Origin: Dactylonectria macrodidyma
Lineage: Eukaryota; Ascomycota; Sordariomycetes; Hypocreales; Nectriaceae
Assembly (NCBI GenBank): GCA_020744425.1
Contig: JAGMUV010000001.1
Coordinates: 3,038,001 to 3,102,000 of the forward strand
Direction: 5' to 3'
DNA length: 64,000 nt
Made by a program: the position numbers and the translations under genes. The notes under the pieces were generated by a model that searched no databases, had not been told where the DNA came from, and saw nothing but the letters and a program-made list of their open reading frames with translations. Position 1 is the first letter of the stretch. Every line of letters begins with the position of its first letter. This document shows, piece by piece, positions 57,184-64,000 of the stretch.

Positions 57184-57719
57184 TTGCTAATATGACATAA
57201 ACCAGGTATTCCTCACCCTATCTTTATGTGTGCGTAAGAACTACAGCATCCTCAGGTGTAGGTATTGCAGTAGGGCAGTATTGGTCATTGGATGTTTAAA
57301 AAATTTATTTTTAGAAGGGAATCTGGGCCTTATCGAGCGAGATTCCTTAGTGAATGAGAAGCGAGATCGCTCGCCCGGTGACTAGTCTACTTAGATTGGG
57401 GAACACTCAAATTGTGTAATGGACGACTGTATGCTAAGGTCCATGAATAAAAATAGTGTATCTCACCAATCCTAGATCAGCCGATTGTGCTCCCACTTTC
57501 AAACCTCATGTCCCATATGCTCGAGCGGGTCTCTGGACTCATGCATCGAGGTCAACGAGCCTAACCCATTTGCATCATAGCATGAAACTAACCGTATATA
57601 AACGAGGTCCCTGCACTCCACTACCGTATTTATACGGCGCCCCGAACCTAGGTCTTATTTAACACCTGACAAATCCAACCTTAACGCCTTTCTCTGTGAT
57701 ACGATCGCTTATAGTAAGT
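57184..57719. other. Spacer, no supported gene
   Basis: Slightly TA-rich towards 57720. It may be promoter sequence of the dead regulator copy that follows. Confidence 0.3.
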
Positions 57720-58770
57720 ATGATTAAAAGGCGCAAAGTGCACAGAAAGTCTCGGGAAGGCTATATATAATGCAAGAAGCGGCACGCTAAGATATAGTGA
57801 GCCCCGTTTCCTGTGACTGCTACTCGTCATATCCAAACCCATAGCCGAACCTTCTAATGCAACGAGGTCCATCCGCAATGCCTTCAGTGCAAGCGGGCAA
57901 ATATCCCGTGCAGCTTTTCATCCCCTAGCCTGAATATCACGCCACTTAATGAGGATAGTCTAATTGACCTCAAAGCTGCTGGATTACTAGCACCGCCATC
58001 CCGTCACAGGCTTTATATCAGAAACTGCAGTGCACCTCAACATAACCTTATCCGCTTAGGGTTCTCTTATCATTACTTACTAAATAGTATCCTTAGCCTT
58101 ATAGCCCTCTAGCTCTAGAGTTAAGACTAACCCCAGTCTAAGTAGTACACTGGAGCCGTTGCGCATAACTAGGCTACTATTACCTGAGCAAGGCCGCACT
58201 TCCAGTCCCTTGACCAAATGCACCATCGAGCCCTGCTGGGGTTCTCCGCTTTTGCCTCAATATATATAGTAGCGGAGCCTCCGTTACGTACTGCTCGCGT
58301 CCGCTCTCTATAGGCACAGTTCGCTCCTATCGAGGAGTTCTTGCGGGCGCTCTAGTTTAGTAGGTCCACTACGGTGTTCGTACAGCAGACCTTTTCCCCT
58401 CTAGTCATTTCAGAATTTTAGCTTCTGGCGAAATACGGCAGCAACCACCAGGAAGGTGTGCAAAATCTCAAAACAAGATTTCCGCAGCTTGCACATCTAC
58501 GAATGTGTAGAGCGGTGGTATGAGGGGCCACAGAGGGCGGCATGCCTCCATGCTATTAAAGAGCTGTTCAGCTGCGTTACAAAGCTATTAGGTAACTCCG
58601 GAGACTCCGAATTGGCCAAGGTGATCTAGGGCTAGGGAATCGAGGTAGACCAGATCTTTCTAAACATGTGCTAGGCGCAGCATGCCATGGCGCTCGTCAT
58701 TCTGGCTCACTTTACTCTCTCAATAAGCTTTGTTAAAAAGCACTGGTTTTAAAAGTACTGACTCTTTCGG
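57720..58770 (+). pseudogene. RIP-inactivated full-length paralog of the Zn2Cys6 regulator at 62155-63355
   Basis: From ATG 57720 the sequence follows the intact regulator along nearly its whole length. The Zn finger reads KVHRKSREGYI*CKKRHAK, with the first Cys as Tyr and a Gln as TAA. The intron donor GT has become AT and the acceptor AG has become AA. The second half CNEVHPQCLQCKRANIPCSF is preserved. Then TPLNEDSLIDLK, RLGFSYHYLLNSIL, ALLGFSAFASIYIVAEP, STTVFVQQTFSPLVISEF and MALVILAHFTLSISF appear with many TAG/TAA stops and at least two single-base frameshifts (near 58038 and 58495). Changes are mainly C-to-T and G-to-A. The last 50 or so residues are missing or unrecognisable. Orientation is opposite to the intact copy. 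Confidence 0.88.
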
Positions 58771-59167
58771 TACCCATAGTAACTAGGTATGCCTATTAAA
58801 CTCAACCCCCCTTTATCCCCACGGCGCTAACCTCAAGCTAGGGGCACCGCCCAGCCCTAATTGCCGTATCAATACGGTCGGTGATCCACAGCGTTCGCTT
58901 TAAGTAGTACATCCGGCTGGTTTCGAAGCCACGCTTCGTAAGCATTAACTTTGTCAGGCTCGAATTGAAGTCCGCTGGCGGACTTTTGAAGCGAGAATCG
59001 GGATGTTTAACTAAACTCACCGAAATAAATGTACTATATATGAAAGTCGTGAAGTCCTCTTTCTGAATGAAGGCTATCTCGCAACCATTACTCATTGTAC
59101 TTTCACCAGTTAAGGTAAACAGTCATACTACAATCCCAAATCTTGCAATAATCAAGAACAAAAAGAC
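58771..59167 (+). promoter_or_regulatory. Upstream region of the SDR gene
   Basis: An A/C-rich leader (CAATCTTGCAATAATC region, AACAAAAAG just before the ATG) precedes 59168. No specific motif was identified. Confidence 0.35.
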
Positions 59168-60184
59168 ATGTCTCGATACAACAACGCTTATGCTAGCCCT
59201 AAGGGCCCTGGTGATGCTCGTCCCACGGCACTTCAAGTGGTGGAGGACGAAGGATTGGTCGGCAAGCTCACCGGTAAGGTTGCTCTTATCACGGGTGCCA
59301 ACTCGGGCATAGGCCTCGAGACAGCTCGCGCCCTTCATGCAACCGGGGCCACCCTTTTCATCACGGCAAGGGACGCGGCAAAGGCGCAGAAGGCCATTGA
59401 TGAGATCTTGAAGGGAACTGAAGCTAAGCCCGGCGCGCCCATTCACGCAATTGAGTTGCGCTTGGATTCCCTTGAATCGGTGCGTACGGCCGCCAAGGAC
59501 TTTCTCAGACGAAGCGACAAACTCAACCTTCTCATCCTTAACGCTGGCATCATGTGCACCCCTGAGGGAAAGACCGAAGATGGGTTCGAGCTCCAGTTCG
59601 GCACTAACTACGTTGGGCACTTCCTTCTTTTCCAGCTACTCAAGTCTGCACTCCTAGCCGGTACCTCGCCTTCCTTCCAGTCCCGTGTGGTCTCCGTTTC
59701 ATCCATCGCTCACAACGAAGGTGGAATCCGTTTCCACGATCTCAACTTCGAGAAGGAGCCATACAATCCTTGGCTAGCGTATGGACAGTCTAAGACGGCA
59801 AACATTTACCTTGCCAACGAGATCGAACGACGCTACGGCGCAAAGGGGCTTCATGCTCTCTCCCTGCACCCTGGTGTCATTTTCACCAACCTGACCAATC
59901 ACATGGACACAAGCAGCTGGGTATCATCTATGACTGAGGAGGCCAAGAATGACCTCAAGAGCTCGCCTCAGGGAGCCGCTACGTCCATTTACGCCGCCTT
60001 GAGCAAAGAGTGGGAGGGTCGTGGTGGAAAGTATCTCAGCAACTGTGCCGTGGAACCCCCTCTTCTTGGCGACAAGACCTGGCAGGAAGGCGTAACTGGA
60101 CATGCCTCCTGGGCTTATGACGAGGCCATTGCCAGCAAGCTTTGGGACGAGTCTAACAAGCTGGTTGAAATCAAAGAAGAGTAA
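59168..60184 (+). CDS. Short-chain dehydrogenase/reductase (WWOX/retinol-dehydrogenase-like)
   Basis: Intact single exon, 338 residues. Classical SDR landmarks are all present: cofactor motif TGANSGIG (42-49), the NAG motif at 125-127, NYVGHF (147-152), the catalytic serine in VSVSSI (about 178-179), and Y205-x3-K209 (YGQSK). ARD after the second strand (ITARDAAKA) suggests NADP(H) preference. The family reduces or oxidises carbonyl/alcohol groups on small lipophilic substrates and is common in fungal metabolite pathways. The ATG lies in a good A-rich context (AAAGACATG). It is flanked by the dead and live regulator copies and by a P450 remnant, which suggests but does not prove a shared pathway. 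Confidence 0.92.
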   Translation: MSRYNNAYASPKGPGDARPTALQVVEDEGLVGKLTGKVALITGANSGIGLETARALHATGATLFITARDAAKAQKAIDEILKGTEAKPGAPIHAIELRLDSLESVRTAAKDFLRRSDKLNLLILNAGIMCTPEGKTEDGFELQFGTNYVGHFLLFQLLKSALLAGTSPSFQSRVVSVSSIAHNEGGIRFHDLNFEKEPYNPWLAYGQSKTANIYLANEIERRYGAKGLHALSLHPGVIFTNLTNHMDTSSWVSSMTEEAKNDLKSSPQGAATSIYAALSKEWEGRGGKYLSNCAVEPPLLGDKTWQEGVTGHASWAYDEAIASKLWDESNKLVEIKEE

Positions 60185-60999
60185 TGCTACACGAGTATTC
60201 TTCAGTCTATATGACAAGTTGTTTGTTAGGGACGAAATCTGGACATTTCAAATACAGAGTGTAGCATACTCAATATAAGCTGACTGGACTAAGGCAAACA
60301 CGATTCCAGCTCATTGTGTGTCTACATGATTCCCCCAGGAGACGCTGGCTCAAAATATTAGAAGCCAGAGCAGTGACGACGTGCCGGTTCGCTATTAATA
60401 TAATCTTCGATAAAACCTTCTGCACTATATGGCCGTCAATACAGGCTGCCGTGGATGTCTATACGAAGCAGCTTACTGTTGGACTGTACATCGTGTCACG
60501 CACGAGGCTGGGCATAAAATTCATTAAAACATCATTCCACTAGTTCAAAGTCTCCTGGCTTTGAATCGGCGTCATCAGCCTGGTGTGACACAATCAGCTG
60601 CATCAGTGTTCATGTGTGTCGGCTAACTCTTCAAGAGAAACTCCAGCAATAGAGCAAAGAACGCATTAATGTAGACAGTAGTGTACACATTCGAGGCATC
60701 ATTCCCAATGCTCAAAAACACCGTAACGTTATCAGCTTGAATATCCAAGTCTACGGACTGCTTCGCCAAATCTGGTGGGTCATGACCATTTGTGTCTGAT
60801 CCTCCGATTACTATTACAACACTGCTACCAGGACATAACAGTTTTAACCAAAGTCCTCTTTCATGACATTGCGATTCTGGCCAAGGCTATACACTGCGTA
60901 GTAAGACCAGGTGGAGCTTGACAGCACTCACAGGCGCGGGTAATACGCGCCGCCTAGAACTCATGGGTGGTAACTTCATCCCACTCGGTCACAAGTTGA
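60185..60999. other. Intergenic, no supported gene
   Basis: 3' side of both the SDR gene and the P450 remnant. Short frames without motifs. Confidence 0.35.
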
Positions 61000-61552
61000 T
61001 CATACACAGAAGCAGACTCGAGCTCCCGGAGGCGGTGTCTGCCCCTCGGCCTGGTTCCCAATCAACTCTCGTACCTTTTCACTACGCGGTATCACAGAAC
61101 ACTCGAAAAGCGCCAGCGCAACTACAAGCGGAGACGGGACTTGGACACGGCATGTGTTAGCAATGGGCACCAAATGCCTAAGCGTTCTTGCAGTTCTAGA
61201 GGAACTTACCTGGTTCTAGGCGAGGTGGACCGGAGGACGCTGCGGATATATTAAAACCCCACAGGATACGGCTCAAAACAACGTAGAGGCTGGCGTTGGC
61301 AACTTGTAGCCCTGGGCAGGAACGGCGTCCAACTCCAAAGGCAAAATTCTTGGACAAAGTCGCCATTTCTTTGGCACGTAGCGGATGGCCTTCATGGAGA
61401 AACCGTTCAGGGATGAACCGATGGTGTTCCTGGTAAGACTTGGGATCGTGGTGGACGGCGTAGGTATTGGCCACGACGGTTGCGCCCTTGGGCACCCTGT
61501 ACATGGCAGGCGGAGGATCGTGATGGAGGTTATTGGGTTCAGGCTTTCTCAT
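61000..61552 (-). pseudogene. Cytochrome P450, C-terminal part only
   Basis: Exon 61210-61552 reads AMYRVPKGATVVANTYAVHH, a FIPERFL motif and the heme-binding FAFGVGRRSCPGLQVA. A GTAAGT intron (61122-61209, GCTAAC branch region, TAG) leads to a last exon, 61000-61121, ending in FECSVIPRSEKVRELI and about 20 more residues. Splice phases agree, and the tail matches P450 C-termini of the CYP620/O-methylsterigmatocystin-oxidoreductase kind. The N-terminal two thirds, including the I-helix and the ExxR motif, were not found upstream, where the sequence to 62154 is unrelated. So this is a truncated gene with an undamaged 3' end. An unrecognised upstream exon is possible but would have to be far away. 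Confidence 0.75.
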
Positions 61553-62154
61553 TGACTTGGTCCCTCGCCTTGACTTGGCCGGTTTGCTGTCTACTTATGC
61601 ACGAACTGCTTCGTCTCGCGGCTGGGGCTCAGTGTTACCCGAAAGGGCTTCAGACCATCGGGACCTGTTTCTGATAGTTCGGCGATGTCTCATTCCGGGT
61701 GACTATGAGCAAACATATCGTCAAATCACGTCATTTCTTTTAGCACTGTGATACTGTAGCTGCCATCCGAGGTTCAGACTGTGCTGGATTAGTCTGGACT
61801 CTGGAAAGAGATAATGCCCTGGCCTACACTTACGCCTTGAGCCTTGAGCTAAGAGGACCAAAAGAAAAGAAATATCAGCTAGTACTCTCTAATGGATCTG
61901 ACAAGTTGAAACCCTAATGTACAATGACTATATCAACTCTACTAGAGTTTGACGTGTGAAAGTACGCTAGGCAGCGCCCCTAACTCGAACTATCGCCGGC
62001 GGGCTTGCTGCGGCCGCGGCCGCGGCCCCGGCGTTTACGGACATGGTTACTATGAGTACGGGGAGAATCGGTACTTGGAAAATTAACTGACTGCATACGA
62101 GAACTGGCGCTAACACAACGCGGCTGTGGTAATATTCCCGTGATTCATTTTCAA
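61553..62154. other. Gap between P450 remnant and regulator
   Basis: No P450 exons are recognisable. 62007-62032 is a GC tract built from GCGGCC words, palindromic and CpG-rich. Confidence 0.4.
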
Positions 62155-63355
62155 TTAGACCTCCTGATACGCTAAGCCGCTGCGAGTCGCCGCCCTAGGT
62201 GCTAACGTTACCGACCCGAAGATAAAATCACTCGGCCACTTCAGAGCATCTTCCCACTCATCTCCGAGGACCCCCATGATATATCCCAGCAACCCGCCTG
62301 GCCAGTCTCTCAGGCACCAGTGCTCCTTATAGAAGCTCATCAAGACAGTAAAGTGAGCCAGAATGACGAGCGCTACGGGATGTCGCACCGAGCAGAAGTC
62401 TAGAAAGGTCTGGTATACCTCGAGTCCCCAGCCCCAAATCACCTTGCCCGGTTCGGGTTCTCCGAGGTTGTCTGAGAGTGTTGTAATGCGGCGGAACAGT
62501 ACTTTGACGGCATGGAGGCAAGCTGCCTTCTGTTCCCCTGCACACTGACGCTCTATACATCTCCGAAGAGATACAAGCTGTGGATATCTTATTTCGAGAT
62601 CTTGCCGAGTGTCTTGGTGATTGGCGCCGAATTTAGTCAGAAGCCACGATTCTGAGACGACTAAAGGGGGGAAGTTCTGCTGCACGAACACCAAAGTAGA
62701 CCTGCTAAAGTGGAGTGCATTTAATAGCTCCTCGATAGGGTCGAACTGTGCCAGAGAGCGGACGCGAGCGGGGCGAAAGACAGGTTCCGCTACCGCATAC
62801 ATTGAGGTGAAAGCAGAGAACCCCAGCAGGGCTCGATGCTGCGTCTGATCAAGGGACTCGAAATGCGGCCTGGCTCGGGTGATTGCGGCTTGCTGGTGTG
62901 CAACGGCTCTAGCGTACCACTTAGACTGGGACTGATCTTCACTGTAGAGCTGGAGGGCCGTAAGGCCCAGGATGCTATTCAGCAAGTAATGGTGAGAGAA
63001 GCCCAAGCGGACAAGGTCGTATTGCAGGTGTTTCGTGGTCTCCGACATGTCGCCTGTAACGGGATACCGGTGCCAGTGCTCCAGCAGCTCGAGATCAGCT
63101 AGGCTGTCCTCGTTGAGTGGCGTCATGGTCAGGGTAGGGGACGAGAAGCTGCACGAGATGTTGGCCCGCTTGCATTGAAGGCATTGCGGATGGACCTCGT
63201 TGCACTACAGGGTTCAGCTGTGGGCTTCGCTTCGGCATGACGAGTAGCAGGGACAGCACAGGGGCTCACCGTACCTTAGCGTGCCGTTCCTTGCATTGAA
63301 CACAGCCTTCCCGAGACTTTCTGTGCACTTTACGCCTTCTGATCATATTTGTCAT
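62155..63355 (-). CDS. Zn2Cys6 fungal transcription factor (C6 zinc cluster)
   Basis: Exon 1 63275-63355 and exon 2 62155-63204 are joined across a 70-nt intron (63205-63274, GTACGG...TAG) that falls inside the zinc cluster, giving 376 residues. The cluster is GCVQCKERHAK|CNEVHPQCLQCK...SC with C18, C21, C28, C35, C38 and C45, preceded by a basic stretch (MIRRRKVHRKSR). The remainder is the short helical region of the Upc2/sterol-uptake-like group (LEHWHRYPV, LGLTALQLYSED, ALLGFSAFTSMYAV, HPVALVILAHFTVLMSFY). No stops or frameshifts are seen. It probably controls neighbouring metabolic genes. A dead paralog lies at 57720-58770. A second ATG at codon 4 is also possible. Confidence 0.9.
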
Positions 63356-64000
63356 GAGCAGTCGTGTCGTGTCATGGAGAGATACGTTGAGGGTCGCACG
63401 AGGTGCCGTATAGATATGGTGATGGAGTGCGGGGGCCTGGTTGATATATGATTAGTTTGAAGCTAGCGAATTAGGCGGCCAGACTTCCTTGGCTGCTTAC
63501 TAAAGCGGGGGCAAGACGAGGGCGGCCAATACATGGGCACCTAGGTGCCTAAATTAGTCAGCGATTGTCATATACTGCTTGCTAACCCACGGTCTAATGC
63601 TGCAATGTCCTCTTTTAACTACTATAAAGAATGAATTAACTACGATTTAATAACAATACAATGCTCTACTAAATTAGTAATTAAGTTTAAGGCTTCTTAC
63701 TCCCTACTATCTCGTTCTACGCTCTCCTATATGCTCTTTATGCCTTATCTCTTATTAGCTAGCGGATTATTACCTATTTCGTTAGTAACTTTGGCTTTAA
63801 TATATTTATCCTCTGACTTACTCTAATCTAAATACGCTATAATCTCTTCTTTTGTCTATTTCCTTAATCTTATTAAAGTAATATAGTACTTAGATATCTG
63901 CTTATAGTCTAAACACTACTTATAACTCTGCTTATTATACTTTAGTAATAGCCTCACTGCCTTACGATATTGCTAGTTAGTCTTAATACTACTGTTAGGT
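63356..64000. other. Regulator promoter, then the start of another RIP-like AT-rich block
   Basis: To about 63580 the sequence is of normal composition and presumably promoter. From about 63590 it becomes AT-rich and TA-dense, with TAA/TAG in all frames and some residual coding texture on the - strand. The element is not identifiable in the part visible. Confidence 0.45.

Overview
This window comes from a filamentous ascomycete (Pezizomycotina). The genes carry short spliceosomal introns (50-88 nt, GTATGT/GTAAGT donors, CTAAC- or CTGAT-type branch points, CAG/TAG acceptors). Typical fungal families are present: Zn2Cys6 and ATF1-type bZIP regulators, a con-10-like protein, an opsin-related protein, an HHE hemerythrin, NmrA-like and SDR oxidoreductases and a P450. 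The AT-rich blocks contain transposon genes whose CAA/CAG and CGA codons have become TAA/TAG and TGA, which is the signature of repeat-induced point mutation (RIP).

Layout. 1-27.8 kb is gene-poor accessory sequence. It holds an aspartyl-tRNA synthetase copy with three in-frame stops (running off the left edge), a con-10-like gene with a one-base frameshift, an apparently intact opsin-related gene, an intact hemerythrin-domain gene, a damaged two-repeat protein gene, an ATF1-like bZIP copy with compensating indels and a MITE in front of it, a bZIP relic, and a MYND-finger gene. Between them lie relics of MULE, Tc1/mariner and Pif1/Helitron-type helicase genes, short solo-LTR-like repeats and a 10-bp tandem array. 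27.9-53.9 kb is a transposon graveyard mutated by RIP: a Ty3/Gypsy element on the + strand (28.2-36.1 kb), Tc1 and solo-LTR relics, and a nested structure in which an 11.5-kb Gypsy element on the - strand (two 244-bp LTRs, target duplication CGCAT) sits inside a roughly 1.86-kb pogo/Fot1-type element with 53-bp terminal inverted repeats. 54-63.4 kb returns to normal composition with an NmrA-like gene (-), an SDR gene (+), the 3' part of a P450 gene (-) and an intact Zn2Cys6 regulator (-). A full-length RIP-killed paralog of that regulator lies on the opposite strand 4 kb away. RIP-like AT-rich DNA begins again at about 63.6 kb.

How it fits together. The right-hand genes (regulator, two NAD(P)-type oxidoreductases, P450 remnant) look like the residue of a small metabolic cluster; this is inference. 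Across the window, several conserved genes appear as damaged copies next to heavily mutated transposons, which suggests a subtelomeric or accessory compartment where duplicated genes decay. No wholly new system could be demonstrated. The strongest leads are the extra unidentified reading frame in the 11.5-kb Gypsy element, the live/dead regulator pair, and the MITE placed ahead of the ATF1-like copy. All calls come from reading and translating the sequence by eye; no database search was possible.
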